Counted from the stretch's first letter, positions 51,472-60,214 are shown. The stretch is 64,000 nt of DNA from [Eubacterium] saphenum (GCA_004557645.1 SFGI01000002.1:1-64000); one strand, 5' to 3'. A program made the numbers and translations. Notes: a model not told the origin generated them from the letters alone.

Positions 51472-51906
51472 ATGGAAACGATTAAAATTAAATATTTGAG
51501 TGATAAAATTGAAAAGCTCCGCTATATTGACGGCAAATCCGACTGGATCGATCTGCGGGCGGCAGAGCGCGTGGAACTGAAAGCAGGGGAATTTAAGCTG
51601 ATCCCTCTGGGCATCGCCATGGAGCTGCCCAAGGGCTATGAAGCCCATATCGTGCCCCGCAGCTCTACCTTCAAAAATTTTGGCATCATCCAGACCAACC
51701 ATTGCGGCATCGTGGATGAAAGCTATTGCGGCAACAATGACCAGTGGTTCATGCCTGCCTACGCTCTGCGGGATACGGTCATTGAGGTAAACGACCGCAT
51801 CTGCCAATTCCGTATCTTTGAACATCAGCCTGCACTGGTGTTTGACGAAGTCGAAGACCTTGGCAACACGGACAGAGGCGGACACGGCTCTACGGGAAAA
51901 CAATAA
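51472..51906 (+). CDS. dut: dUTP diphosphatase
   Basis: A 144-residue trimeric dUTPase. Motif 1 [14 protein letters not shown], motif 2 [10 protein letters not shown], motif 3 [17 protein letters not shown] with the uracil-contact tyrosine, motif 4 [15 protein letters not shown] and the Gly-rich motif 5 RGGHGSTGK at the end. It hydrolyses dUTP and supplies dUMP, fitting its place behind nrdDG. A half hairpin element separates it from nrdG. Confidence 0.94.
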   Translation: METIKIKYLSDKIEKLRYIDGKSDWIDLRAAERVELKAGEFKLIPLGIAMELPKGYEAHIVPRSSTFKNFGIIQTNHCGIVDESYCGNNDQWFMPAYALRDTVIEVNDRICQFRIFEHQPALVFDEVEDLGNTDRGGHGSTGKQ

Positions 51907-51910
51907 GACC

Positions 51911-52125
51911 TTGGGGACGCTGTCCCCAACACCCCTGCAAGCCTGTTCAGTACTTTGCTTCGCAAAGCCACCTTCGGTGGGTGGGGCATCTTCCCCACTA
52001 CCTTATAAAAAGGCTTGACCTAAACTTTTCATGAAAAAAGCGATTTTCCAATCGGAAAATCGCTTTTTTGCTTATAGGGTCGAGGGGATTATCCCCTCGT
52101 GGGAGTTTGAGGGCAAAGCCCTCAA
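51911..52125. repeat. Compound hairpin element, copy 4 (longest, dut/metQ gap)
   Basis: 51911-51929: TTGGGGAC-GCT-GTCCCCAA. 51938-52017: CAAGCCT ... AGGCTTG enclosing three small hairpins, CTTTGC-TTC-GCAAAG (51953-51967), CCACC-TTC-GGTGG (51968-51980) and GTGGGG/CCCCAC (51981-51998). 52034-52069: a 16-pair stem starting AAAAAAGCGATTTTCC. 52081-52099: CGAGGGG/CCCCTCG. 52107-52125: TTGAGGGC-AAA-GCCCTCAA. It fills the gap between two convergent genes; the 16-pair stem with A and T ends can act as a bidirectional terminator. Confidence 0.88.
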
Positions 52126-52132
52126 GACCCTT

Positions 52133-52963
52133 TTAGTTCATAGGAGCAACTGCACCGCCGTATGTGCTGTTGATGAATTCAGCGATTGTGGGGCCCTGCA
52201 GTACTTCCATCAGTTCTGCCAGACCGGGTGCATTTTCATTGCCAGCTTTTACAGCTACGATGTTGCCGTATGTTGTTGCAGCCAGAGAGTCAGCAGCTTC
52301 GATTGCCAGTGCATCTTCTGTTTTCAGGCCGTTCTGCATTGCATAGTTACCATTGATAACAGCGATACCCAGATCGCCCAGAGACAGAGGCAGCTGTGCA
52401 GCTTCCATTTCGATGATTTCCAGATTCAGGGGATTATCAACGATATCCAGCTTTGTTGCAGATGTGCCAGCTTCGGGATCCAGTGTGATCAGGCCGTTTG
52501 CTTCCAGCAGCAGCAGCGCACGACCGCCGTTTGTTGCGTCATTGGGGATACCAATCTTTGTGCCTTCGGGGATGTTTGTCAGGTCTGTTACTGTACCAGC
52601 GTAGATGCCCATAGGTTCATAGTGAACAGCGCCGATGGAAACCAGATCTGTGCCCTGTTCTACATTGAAGGATTCCAGATAAGGCAGGTGCTGGAAGAAG
52701 TTTGCATCCAGATCGCCGGATTCTGTTGCCAGGTTGGGCTGTACATAGTCTGTAAATTCAACGATTTCCAGGTTGATGCCCTTTGCAGCCAGTTCTTCTT
52801 TTGCTGCTTCCAGAATCTCAGCGTGGGGTGTGGGAGAAGCACCGATTTTCAGTGTGATGGCATCTGCGGATGTTTCGTCAGCGGGTGCTTCTGCGGAACC
52901 GCCGCAGGCAGCCAAGCCCAGTGTCAGCACACCTGTCAGTAAAATTGCAAAAAATTTCTTCAT
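52133..52963 (-). CDS. metQ: Methionine ABC transporter substrate-binding lipoprotein
   Basis: 276 residues from ATG 52963 (MKKFFAILLTGVLTLGLAAC), a lipoprotein signal with Cys20; the longer frame overlaps metI. NlpA/MetQ family pattern: LKIGASPTPHAEILEAAKEELAAKGINLEIVEFTDYVQPN, DANFFQHLPYLESFN, then IPNDATNGGRALLLLEANGLI and VINGNYAM. It captures methionine outside the membrane. Third gene of metN-metI-metQ, under a methionine T-box. Confidence 0.94.
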   Translation of the reverse strand: MKKFFAILLTGVLTLGLAACGGSAEAPADETSADAITLKIGASPTPHAEILEAAKEELAAKGINLEIVEFTDYVQPNLATESGDLDANFFQHLPYLESFNVEQGTDLVSIGAVHYEPMGIYAGTVTDLTNIPEGTKIGIPNDATNGGRALLLLEANGLITLDPEAGTSATKLDIVDNPLNLEIIEMEAAQLPLSLGDLGIAVINGNYAMQNGLKTEDALAIEAADSLAATTYGNIVAVKAGNENAPGLAELMEVLQGPTIAEFINSTYGGAVAPMN

Positions 52964-53031
52964 GATACATTTCCTCCTTGTTTGTAAAAAAAATAATTTT
53001 TTTGTTTTAATATGTAAATCCCTTTTGGGGC

Positions 53032-53691
53032 TTACAGTCTTCTGTCTGTGTGTTTGGAAATTCTCATTCCCAGTTCCTGGAATACCAGTACGATAATAGC
53101 CAGCAGAACCACCATCACATACATGATATCTTCCTGTCCACGGTAGTAGCCGTAGTTGATGGCAATGGCACCCAGACCGCCGGCACCGACAATGCCTGCC
53201 ATAGCGGAATAGCCCAGAATCGTTGTGATACTGATGGCCGCCCCTACCAAAAGAGAAGGCTTTGCTTCCGGCAGCAGCACCTTTGTCATGATCTGGAAAG
53301 GAGAAGCACCCATGGACTGGGCCGCTTCGATCACACCTACTTCCACTTCCTTCAGGGAAGATTCTACCATTCTGGCAATAAAGGGTGTCGCAGCCACCCA
53401 AAGCCCAACAATAGCCGCCTTCGAACCAATGACCGTACCCACTACCGCTTTTGTAAAGGGCATCAATGCGATCAGCAGGATCAAAAACGGAATAGAGCGA
53501 AAGAAGTTTATAATCATTCCCAACAGGCTGTTCAGCCAAGAAATGGGATGGATGCCATCTTTATCTGTCACCACCAGGATCAACCCCAGGGGCAGACCTA
53601 CCAGATACGCCAAAACTGTGGAAATCACTGTCATATAGAGGGTTTCAATAAACCCCTGACCCACAAGGGCCAGCATACCTTCCTTAAACAT
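53032..53691 (-). CDS. metI: Methionine ABC transporter permease
   Basis: 219 residues and five membrane segments. Coupling-helix region EVGVIEAAQSMGASPFQIMTKVLLPEA and NFFRSIPFLILLIALMPFTK are characteristic of MetI. It overlaps the end of metN by 8 bp, so the two are translationally coupled. It forms the homodimeric methionine channel. Confidence 0.94.
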   Translation of the reverse strand: MFKEGMLALVGQGFIETLYMTVISTVLAYLVGLPLGLILVVTDKDGIHPISWLNSLLGMIINFFRSIPFLILLIALMPFTKAVVGTVIGSKAAIVGLWVAATPFIARMVESSLKEVEVGVIEAAQSMGASPFQIMTKVLLPEAKPSLLVGAAISITTILGYSAMAGIVGAGGLGAIAINYGYYRGQEDIMYVMVVLLAIIVLVFQELGMRISKHTDRRL

Positions 53692-54703
53692 ATTCTACCT
53701 CCTCTACCACAACGCCTCTGTTTGTCAGATACTGAATCATCTTTTCTCTCAGTTCTTTTTCTTCGGGGAACTGTACGACCATCTGACCAAAGGCCTGATC
53801 GTCAATGGTTCTTGTATTTGCCGCCAGAATATTTACCAGACCCTTCATTTCGATCATCATCTGCCCCAGAACAGGTTCATTTTCGCTGCCGCCTTTGAAT
53901 ACCAGTCGATAGCTATAGGGCAGTTTGCCTGTATAGGCTTCCCTGTTGGAGCCTTCATGCATTACCAGTTCCTGACCGATCTTTGTTTTGGGGGCACGGA
54001 AAATCTCTTCTACGCTGCCTTCTTCTGCAATGAGGCCGCCGTCAATGATGGCTACTCTATCGCAGATTTCCTGAATGACGCTCATTTCATGGGTGATGAC
54101 CACGATAGTGATACCCAGTCTTGCGTTGATATCCTTCAGCAGGGAAAGAACGCCTGCTGTTGTGTTAGGGTCCAGTGCGGAGGTCGCTTCGTCGCAGAGG
54201 AGAACCTTAGGCTCTGTAGCCAATGCCCTTGCAATGGCGACTCTCTGCTTCTGACCGCCGGAAAGCTGTGCGGGATAGGAATCTGTTCTGTCCGACAGGC
54301 CAACCAGCTCCAGCAATTCCAAAGCCCTTGCCTTGGCCTGTGCCTTGGGCACGCCGCTGATCTCCATAGGGAAACAAACATTATCCAGTGCTGTCCTCTG
54401 CATCAGCAGATGGAACTGCTGGAAGATCATGCCCATGTGTCTGCGCTGTTCTCTCAGCTCCTTTTCCGGCAGGGAAGTCAGCTCTATGCCATCCAGCCAA
54501 ACCTTACCGGCTGTGGGGCGTTCCAGCAGGTTGATGCAGCGTACCAGTGTACTTTTGCCGGCACCGCTCAGCCCGATGATACCGAAAACTTCGCCTTTTT
54601 TGATATCTGCGCTCACGCCGTGAAGCACTTCCAATTCTCCCGCCTTGGTGCGGAAGCGTTTTTTGATGCCCTCTAAGCGGATCATCGTTTCTTTTTCACA
54701 CAT
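53684..54703 (-). CDS. metN: Methionine ABC transporter ATP-binding protein
   Basis: 339 residues: Walker A GLSGAGKSTLVRC, signature LSGGQKQRVAIARAL and Walker B VLLCDEATSALDPNT, then VIVVITHEM. The C-terminal NIL domain (about residues 250-339, YSYRLVFKGGSENEPVLGQMMIEMKGLVNILAANTRTIDDQAFGQMVVQFP) binds cytoplasmic methionine and inhibits transport. First gene of metNIQ. Its leader contains a Met-specific T-box and half of a compound hairpin element. Confidence 0.95.
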   Translation of the reverse strand: MCEKETMIRLEGIKKRFRTKAGELEVLHGVSADIKKGEVFGIIGLSGAGKSTLVRCINLLERPTAGKVWLDGIELTSLPEKELREQRRHMGMIFQQFHLLMQRTALDNVCFPMEISGVPKAQAKARALELLELVGLSDRTDSYPAQLSGGQKQRVAIARALATEPKVLLCDEATSALDPNTTAGVLSLLKDINARLGITIVVITHEMSVIQEICDRVAIIDGGLIAEEGSVEEIFRAPKTKIGQELVMHEGSNREAYTGKLPYSYRLVFKGGSENEPVLGQMMIEMKGLVNILAANTRTIDDQAFGQMVVQFPEEKELREKMIQYLTNRGVVVEEVEYV

Positions 54704-54723
54704 TTTGAAACCACCTTTCTTCG

Positions 54724-54796
54724 GGGGACGCTGTCCCCTCTCGACCCCTGCAAGGGGGTAACCCCCTTGACCCTATATATAAAAACTATCGTTTTT
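54724..54796. repeat. Compound hairpin element, copy 5 (half element in the metN leader)
   Basis: 54724-54738: GGGGAC-GCT-GTCCCC. 54751-54769: CAAGGGGG-TAA-CCCCCTTG. 54781-54796: AAAAAC-TATC-GTTTTT. It lies between the T-box terminator and the metN start, so every read-through transcript carries it. The TATC loop of the third hairpin is the same as in copy 1, with a different stem. Confidence 0.85.
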
Positions 54797-54814
54797 GTTC
54801 AGGAGTCACATAAT

Positions 54815-55111
54815 ATAAAAAACTCTCGTCCCTATAGGTCAAACCTAAGGGACGAGAGCATATCTGCTTCGTGTTACCACCCTAATTCACCATAGCCTCA
54901 CGGCTACAGCCTTATCAAGTACGGGCATTCGCCGATACTCTGGCGCTGTCACGGGCGCTCCCGTCGCAGCCTAAAGGGTTCTCCTCTCGGTGCGCGGCTC
55001 CAAGACCATCTTCCACCCTTTCCGCATTTCCTCCTTCGCAGCTACCAGAGGTTCTCTATAAAATCTTTCAGGATGTACTCTTCTTTTCATTGCCTTTGTC
55101 TTTTGAACTTG
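54815..55111 (-). promoter_or_regulatory. Methionine T-box leader of metNIQ
   Basis: On the minus strand the T-box sequence AGGGTGGTAACACG lies at 54870-54883. A stem I with the AGAGA and GCTGCGAAGG segments lies upstream (about 55035-55075). The probable specifier codon is ATG at 55007-55009, in GAAG-ATG-GTCTTGGAG. The terminator is CTCTCGTCCC/GGGACGAGAG (54823-54858) followed by TTTTTT. Uncharged tRNA-Met would pair with the specifier and the T-box and prevent termination, switching on methionine uptake. Confidence 0.9.
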
Positions 55112-55117
55112 TACCCC

Positions 55118-55145
55118 ATTATACCCCGTTCAATTTTTTTGTCAA
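55118..55145 (-). promoter_or_regulatory. Promoter of the metNIQ T-box transcript
   Basis: On the minus strand TTGACA (55140-55145), 16 bp spacer, TATAAT (55118-55123). Both hexamers match the consensus. Confidence 0.85.
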
Positions 55146-55184
55146 CCATTTTTTCAAAAATATCCATTTGACTTTTTAAATCAT

Positions 55185-56174
55185 TTATTCGTTTTTTTCA
55201 ATGGATTCCTCTGTCACACCATACTGTTCAAAGGGGATATCCTCATAAATATACTGCTGCAGCATATCCTTTGCCTGTTCCAGATCGTAGACATAATACC
55301 AGCCGCCATTGATGGTCTGACCTGTGGAAGCAATATAATCATTGGGGAAAGCTGCCTGTTCCAAAACAAGCTCGCTGCCCTTCAAGCCCACCGATGCGAT
55401 CTTTAAAATCTCTTCATTGCTCAGAGAGGTTTCCACCATAGGCGCAAATTTCCGCACATAGGAAGGGTATTCCAACGGGTTGATCTCCTTGGCTTTTTCG
55501 AAAAGGGACGCAAGGACTTCCCGCTGACGGGAAGCACGCATACTGTCGCTGTCGATCTTTCGGATACGGGAATAGCTGACCGCCTGGGGGCCGTTCAGGT
55601 TGATATAGCCTGTCTCCCGCAGGGGTTCGCCGCTGAGAAGATAGGCATTGACCTGCTGCCGTTCTGCTTCTGTCACATCCACCATAACGCCGCCCATTTC
55701 ATCGATGACCTCTGCCAGAGAATCGAAATTGACGGTAACATAATCGGTGATATTCATGCCGAAGTTTTCATTCAATGTCTGGATGGCAAGCTCCGGGCCG
55801 CCATAGGCATAGGCATGGTTGATCTTCGTATCATAATAGCCGGGAACGGAAACATAAGTATCTCTTGCAATGGAGATCAGCTTCACCTTGCCCGTTTTAC
55901 CATTGACAGATGCGATCATAATGGCATCGGAACGCCCCTGATAATCATGGTTACGGGAATCCACGCCGTAAAGGGCGATATTCATGATCTTGTTGTCGCC
56001 GTACTGTTCGTTGACGGAAAGATTGCTTTCATCGATCTCCGAGCGGTTCAGACCGCCCACCAAATATAAAAATACGCCGTAGGCCGCCCCCATCAGGGCG
56101 ATACAGACCGCCAAAGTGATGGCAAGGGTCTTGAAATACAGGCGTCTCAAACGTTTCTTTTTCTGCTCGTTCAA
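55185..56174 (-). CDS. LytR-CpsA-Psr (LCP) family cell-wall ligase
   Basis: 329 residues from TTG 56174, with AGGAGG seven bases upstream. A basic start (NEQKKKRLRRLYFKT) and one membrane segment are followed by an external LCP domain: ALYGVDSRNHDYQGRSDAIMIASVNGKTGKVKLISIARDTYVSVPGYYDTKINHAYAYGG holds the Asp/Arg phosphate-binding residues. SYSRIRKIDSDSMRASRQREVL follows. LCP enzymes move teichoic acids or capsule from lipid carrier to peptidoglycan. Single gene. Confidence 0.92.
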   Translation of the reverse strand: MNEQKKKRLRRLYFKTLAITLAVCIALMGAAYGVFLYLVGGLNRSEIDESNLSVNEQYGDNKIMNIALYGVDSRNHDYQGRSDAIMIASVNGKTGKVKLISIARDTYVSVPGYYDTKINHAYAYGGPELAIQTLNENFGMNITDYVTVNFDSLAEVIDEMGGVMVDVTEAERQQVNAYLLSGEPLRETGYINLNGPQAVSYSRIRKIDSDSMRASRQREVLASLFEKAKEINPLEYPSYVRKFAPMVETSLSNEEILKIASVGLKGSELVLEQAAFPNDYIASTGQTINGGWYYVYDLEQAKDMLQQYIYEDIPFEQYGVTEESIEKNE

Positions 56175-56244
56175 GGCAATTCCTCCTTTGTGCTTTCGTA
56201 TCCCTTTTATCTTACGGCGGTTTTCGACAAAAAACAACAAAAAA

Positions 56245-56287
56245 AGTCTTAAGATGGTCTTTTTCCAATAAAACCATTCTTAAGACT
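56245..56287 (-). terminator. Terminator of the GDPD gene
   Basis: AGTCTTAAGATGGT pairs with ACCATTCTTAAGACT with one bulge. Seven T follow on the minus strand. Confidence 0.9.
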
Positions 56288-56302
56288 ATGTTTTTTCAAA
56301 TT

Positions 56303-57493
56303 TTATTTTTGCACCAACGCAAGAATATCTTCAATGGGGGCGTAAACCTCCCCATCCACATAGAAGCACTGGATGCCCGTTTCCTTGCCGCCCAAAAGCA
56401 GCTTAAAATCCGCCTTTTTCGTCACCAGTCTGCCGCTGCCATCCATGAGCATTTCATTCCCCAAGGTGGTGAATTTTTTGCCCAGGGTCAGGTTCAGTGT
56501 GCCTGCTTCTTTGTTATATTCTGCGGAGAATTTTTTGCCCGCTTCTGCCAGCTGGCGCAGGGGTGCATGGGCTTTGCCGAAGATATCCAACGTGGTGAAG
56601 GTCATTTCCTTATCGCCCACTAAAAATGCCTGTTCTGTGGTGGCTCTGCTGTTTTCCAGACCTACCCATTCCAGCTCATAGGGCTTGATGCGGTCGGTAT
56701 AGATGCCATCCACGCCCACCTGCAGCAGGTCTTCAAACATCAGATAACGATTCACCGTATGGGCATAGACCTTCAGCCCTTTCGCCTTCAAGGCACTGAC
56801 GTTTTCCTTGGTGGCACGGTTATAATGCAATGTCACCGTATCGATGCCATTGGCAGCGCAGAAATCCGCGATCTCGCCGTAATTGGGATTGGCGATGAGA
56901 TACAGGGTAAAAATCCAGTTCTGGAAGGGATAGATCTCCTTCACCCAGTTCAGCATATCCTTATGATAGATCTGAGGGATGATACGATCCAAAATCTCCG
57001 GCGCACCGATATGATTTGCAATATTTTTCAGATCTCTGAACTGCCGCTGCACCGTTGCCTTGTCCGTATCCTTCGTATCCGTCACCAAATACATATCGGG
57101 ATATTCCATCATCAGATAGAGCAGGTCTACTGCCGTGATGGCAGTCTGCTCATAGACCACCGGCGTTTCCACAAAAGTCTTGCTGTCCATCACCAGCTTG
57201 CCGTTGGGCTCGATCTCCAGGCGGTAATAAGAGCCATCGGCATCAAAATCGTGCCGCAAAACCAGTGTGCCATCAGAAGTATAGGTAAAATCCCCTTCTA
57301 CCACCCGGAATCCATTTTCCCAAGAGGTGATAAAGGCTTCCTTGGAATTTGTTTCAATTTTCCCATCGGCTTCCCCCAAGGCATGGGCGATCAGTGGGTT
57401 TTGGCTCTGCCAATCCGCAGCAAAAACGGGCTGCACCGCAGAAACCCCCAGCATGGCCGCCATCGCCAAAGCCGTCAAACGTTTTCCTTTCAT
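56303..57493 (-). CDS. Secreted glycerophosphodiester phosphodiesterase-like protein with C-terminal stalk domain
   Basis: 396 residues from ATG 57493 (MKGKRLTALAMAAMLGVSAVQPVFA), a signal peptide. The GDPD barrel has IAHALGEADGKIETNSKEAF, VVEGDFTYTSDGTLVLRHDF and, later, VYAHTVNRYLMFEDLLQVGVDGIYTDRI, which retain the active-site His, Glu, Asp and second His positions. The last 75 residues (LGKKFTTLGNEMLMDGSGRLVTKKADFKLLLGGKETG) look like the copper-amine-oxidase-type stalk domain. It probably acts on wall teichoic acid or glycerophosphodiesters outside the cell. Confidence 0.85.
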   Translation of the reverse strand: MKGKRLTALAMAAMLGVSAVQPVFAADWQSQNPLIAHALGEADGKIETNSKEAFITSWENGFRVVEGDFTYTSDGTLVLRHDFDADGSYYRLEIEPNGKLVMDSKTFVETPVVYEQTAITAVDLLYLMMEYPDMYLVTDTKDTDKATVQRQFRDLKNIANHIGAPEILDRIIPQIYHKDMLNWVKEIYPFQNWIFTLYLIANPNYGEIADFCAANGIDTVTLHYNRATKENVSALKAKGLKVYAHTVNRYLMFEDLLQVGVDGIYTDRIKPYELEWVGLENSRATTEQAFLVGDKEMTFTTLDIFGKAHAPLRQLAEAGKKFSAEYNKEAGTLNLTLGKKFTTLGNEMLMDGSGRLVTKKADFKLLLGGKETGIQCFYVDGEVYAPIEDILALVQK

Positions 57494-57533
57494 TTTCCAT
57501 TTCCCCCTATCTTTGGTATATGAAAAAAACAGA

Positions 57534-57555
57534 CGGGGATAGTCACCCATCCCCG
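57534..57555 (-). terminator. Terminator of the DUF1292 gene
   Basis: CGGGGAT pairs with ATCCCCG around AGTCACCC. On the minus strand TCTG and seven T follow. Confidence 0.85.
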
Positions 57556-57570
57556 CCCTTTTTTATTTTA

Positions 57571-57882
57571 TCATTCTTCTTCGTCTTCGAACAGATCGTA
57601 GAATGTGTTGGATACTTTTTCGAAGTCGTCATCGCTTTCGATATTCAGCAGTTCGATGCCATCTTCGTTTTCTTTGTATTCATACAGCAGAACTGTTTCG
57701 TCTTCCAGAGGCAGCAGCGCAATGTATTCCTTGCCTTCGATGCCTTCTACTGCAAAAACGCCCAGAATGCCGCATTCCATTTCTGTATCATCATCCAGTG
57801 TCAGTGTCAATGTTTCCATTTCCATTTCTTCGTGTACATGATCGTGGTCGTGATCGTGACCGCATCCGCATTTATCGCTCAT
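57571..57882 (-). CDS. DUF1292 protein with His-rich metal-binding N-terminus
   Basis: 103 residues from ATG 57882, behind GGAGG. The body (TLTLTLDDDTEMECGILGVFAVEGIEGKEYIALLP...LLYEYKENEDGIELLNIESDDDFEKV) is a DUF1292 domain, small and acidic, common in Clostridia near mltG/ruvX and of unknown role. The N-terminal extension MSDKCGCGHDHDHDHVHEEME is unusual: two Cys and five His in 15 residues, resembling the metal-binding tails of nickel or zinc chaperones. The protein lies alone between the GDPD and helicase genes. Confidence 0.85.
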   Translation of the reverse strand: MSDKCGCGHDHDHDHVHEEMEMETLTLTLDDDTEMECGILGVFAVEGIEGKEYIALLPLEDETVLLYEYKENEDGIELLNIESDDDFEKVSNTFYDLFEDEEE

Positions 57883-57957
57883 CGTCGAATCCTCCTTAAA
57901 ACTCTTTCTTGAATAATACTTCCCTATCATGATAACCGATAATCGCCTTTTGGACAA

Positions 57958-59421
57958 TTATTTTTTTTGACTTTTTTGGCGGTTTGCCTCTTTTTCGGCA
58001 AGTTTTTTCGCTTTTTTCGCAAAGAAGCCCAAGTTTTCGTCCTCTTTCTTCTTGGATTTTCCTTTTTTGCCGCCTTTTTTCTGGGGCTTGGAAGAAGCAA
58101 AGGGAAACTCATTTTTGTCTTTTTTCTTTTTCTTGGGTGTGCCGCCGCCTGTTTCAATGACGAGATCATCCAGATCGCCCCAATCATCGAAATCGCCCCA
58201 GCCGTCGCCTTCTACCCATTTATCCTCAATGATGAGTTTTTTCTTTTTGATGGGCTTTACGATATCCTTTTTCGTTTTCTGGCTGTCCACCAGTTTACCG
58301 TAGGACATTTCCTTCTGTTCAAATTGCAGCCCCCATGCCTTTTCGTATTTATGAATCCATTTCCGTTCATAGGGGGTCACGATGGTGATGGCTGTGCCTT
58401 CCATGCCCTTTCTGCCGCAGCGGCCTGCCCGGTGCAGATAATGGGTAGGTTCTTCGGGAACATCCAGATTGATGATATGGGTCACCCCTTCGATATCCAG
58501 TCCACGGGAACCGATATCGGAGGCCACCAGTACGTTGATGCGTCCCTCTCTGAAATCATCCATGGCATTCTTTCTGTCCAGCTTGCTGGCCTGCCCATAG
58601 ATGCCCGCCGCTTTGATGCCGTGATAATTCAGCTTATCCACCGTCACTTCGATATTTTCGGGGTTATTCAGGAAGATCATGCACTTGGCAGGCTTTTCCC
58701 CCGCCAGGATTTTCCGCAGGTTGGCAAATTTTTCTCTGTGGGCGGAAAGGATATAGTAGTGATGGATGCCCTTGGGCACGATGCCGCCGCTTTTGGCTTC
58801 CAGATCCACCGCATCCGCCTTCATCAGCTTTGCCGCCTTTTTCTTGGCTTCGCCGCTGACAGAAGCAGAAAGCAGGACGATCTGGCGTTCCTTCAGGGTA
58901 GTTTTGATGACCGCTTCTACATCCTCCACGTTGCCGTCATCCATCAATCTGTCCCCTTCATCCAGCACGATGGTTTTTACCAGATGGGCCTGAATTTTTT
59001 TCTTACGAATCAAATCCAAAATACGACCAACGGAACCTACAACGATACGGGGCTTTGCCTTCAGTTTTTCCATCTGTCTGCCGATGCCTGCCGCACCGAT
59101 GAGCAGGACGCAGCCCGCTTCAATACCGGAATTTTCCTGCAGCAGTTCCGCCTGACGGAACACCTGGGCAGCCAGCTCGTGGGTGGGGGTCAGGATAATG
59201 GCCTGTGTGCCCCTGATGCTCAAGTCCAGTTTTTCAAAAATAGGCAGCAGATAAGCCAAGGTCTTGCCGGAGCCTGTTTCAGAGCGACCGATGACATCCT
59301 TCCCTGCCAAAATCTCCGGAATCATTTTCTGCTGTATTTCCGTGGGGGTCTCGATGCCCTGCTTCGCCAAGGCTTCCGCCAGCGCAGGACGCAATCCCAG
59401 TTTTTCAAAATTGTTTTCCAT
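57958..59421 (-). CDS. DEAD-box RNA helicase
   Basis: 487 residues with the Q-motif (LGLRPALAEALAKQGIETPTEIQ), motif I GRSETGSGKT, Ia PTHELAAQV, motif II reading DEGD instead of DEAD, motif III SAS (LLSASVSG), and motifs V-VI ASDIGSRGLDI and HRAGRCGRKG. A lysine/aspartate-rich C-terminal tail of about 90 residues may bind RNA. Probably involved in ribosome assembly or RNA decay, as for CshA or DbpA-type proteins. The DEGD variant is a known minor form. Confidence 0.93.
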   Translation of the reverse strand: MENNFEKLGLRPALAEALAKQGIETPTEIQQKMIPEILAGKDVIGRSETGSGKTLAYLLPIFEKLDLSIRGTQAIILTPTHELAAQVFRQAELLQENSGIEAGCVLLIGAAGIGRQMEKLKAKPRIVVGSVGRILDLIRKKKIQAHLVKTIVLDEGDRLMDDGNVEDVEAVIKTTLKERQIVLLSASVSGEAKKKAAKLMKADAVDLEAKSGGIVPKGIHHYYILSAHREKFANLRKILAGEKPAKCMIFLNNPENIEVTVDKLNYHGIKAAGIYGQASKLDRKNAMDDFREGRINVLVASDIGSRGLDIEGVTHIINLDVPEEPTHYLHRAGRCGRKGMEGTAITIVTPYERKWIHKYEKAWGLQFEQKEMSYGKLVDSQKTKKDIVKPIKKKKLIIEDKWVEGDGWGDFDDWGDLDDLVIETGGGTPKKKKKDKNEFPFASSKPQKKGGKKGKSKKKEDENLGFFAKKAKKLAEKEANRQKSQKK

Positions 59422-59465
59422 ATAAAATTCCTTTCTATTCGGATAAAAATCAACACTTCTCTAGT

Positions 59466-60161
59466 TTAGATGATACTGATTTTTTCGAAATAGTCAAGGA
59501 TACCGCAATAAATCGCCCATGCCAGTTTTTCCTGATATTCAGCATCGTTCAGCAGTCTTTCCTCCTCTGCATTGGAAAGAAAGCCACATTCTACGATCAC
59601 AGCAGGAATTTCCGTGGTTCTGAGTATGTAATACTCCTTATTCTCCTTGGCTTGACGGATATTGCTGCCATCCACCCGGCTCCGCAGGCTTTCCTGCACA
59701 CATTCTGCCAAAACCTTCCCCTTTTCGCTGCTCTTATGATAAAAGACCTGGGCTCCCTTGGCTCTTGCAGAAGGAAAGGCATTCTGATGGATGCTGACAA
59801 GGATATCCGCCCCCGTTTCATTGGCGATCTTTTTCCGTTCTGCCATATCCGCCTTTTTCCCCTTGCCCAGGGCAGCATCACTGTCTCGGGTCAGGATGAC
59901 CTCTGAGCCCCCCTGCTCCAGATACTCCGCCAGCTTTTCCACCACCGCCAGATTCAGCAGTTTTTCATCGGCACCATTGGTACCCGTTTTGCCCGGGTCC
60001 CAGCCGCCGTGGCCTGCATCCAGCACAATGGTGGCATCCATCATAGGAAACATGGCATGAGCCACCCGCTGCCCCAAAGCAGTATGCACCAGACAAGCCC
60101 CGATGATACACAGGCAGCAAAGGACACTGCCCCATTCTTTTCGTAAAAAAATCCCCTTCAT
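59466..60161 (-). CDS. cwlD: Germination-related N-acetylmuramoyl-L-alanine amidase (CwlD)
   Basis: 231 residues with an N-terminal membrane segment. The amidase_3 domain has VLDAGHGGWDPGKTG (zinc His), NLAVVEKLAEYLEQGG (zinc Glu region), SIHQNAFPSARAKGAQVFYH (zinc His) and IPAVIVECGFLSNAEEE (catalytic Glu). Together with PdaA it makes muramic-delta-lactam in spore cortex. The length and single domain fit CwlD better than vegetative amidases. Lies 54 bp downstream of the cyclase gene. Confidence 0.85.
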   Translation of the reverse strand: MKGIFLRKEWGSVLCCLCIIGACLVHTALGQRVAHAMFPMMDATIVLDAGHGGWDPGKTGTNGADEKLLNLAVVEKLAEYLEQGGSEVILTRDSDAALGKGKKADMAERKKIANETGADILVSIHQNAFPSARAKGAQVFYHKSSEKGKVLAECVQESLRSRVDGSNIRQAKENKEYYILRTTEIPAVIVECGFLSNAEEERLLNDAEYQEKLAWAIYCGILDYFEKISII

Positions 60162-60214
60162 CCTACCTCCTCCTTTTGTAAAGGATATGTAGGGAAGGGG
60201 AAAAATTTGCTTTT

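Noticed and set aside
12581..54796. Repeated hairpins as a CRISPR array
   Set aside because: Units are scattered across 42 kb, are palindromic throughout and have no regular spacers or cas genes.
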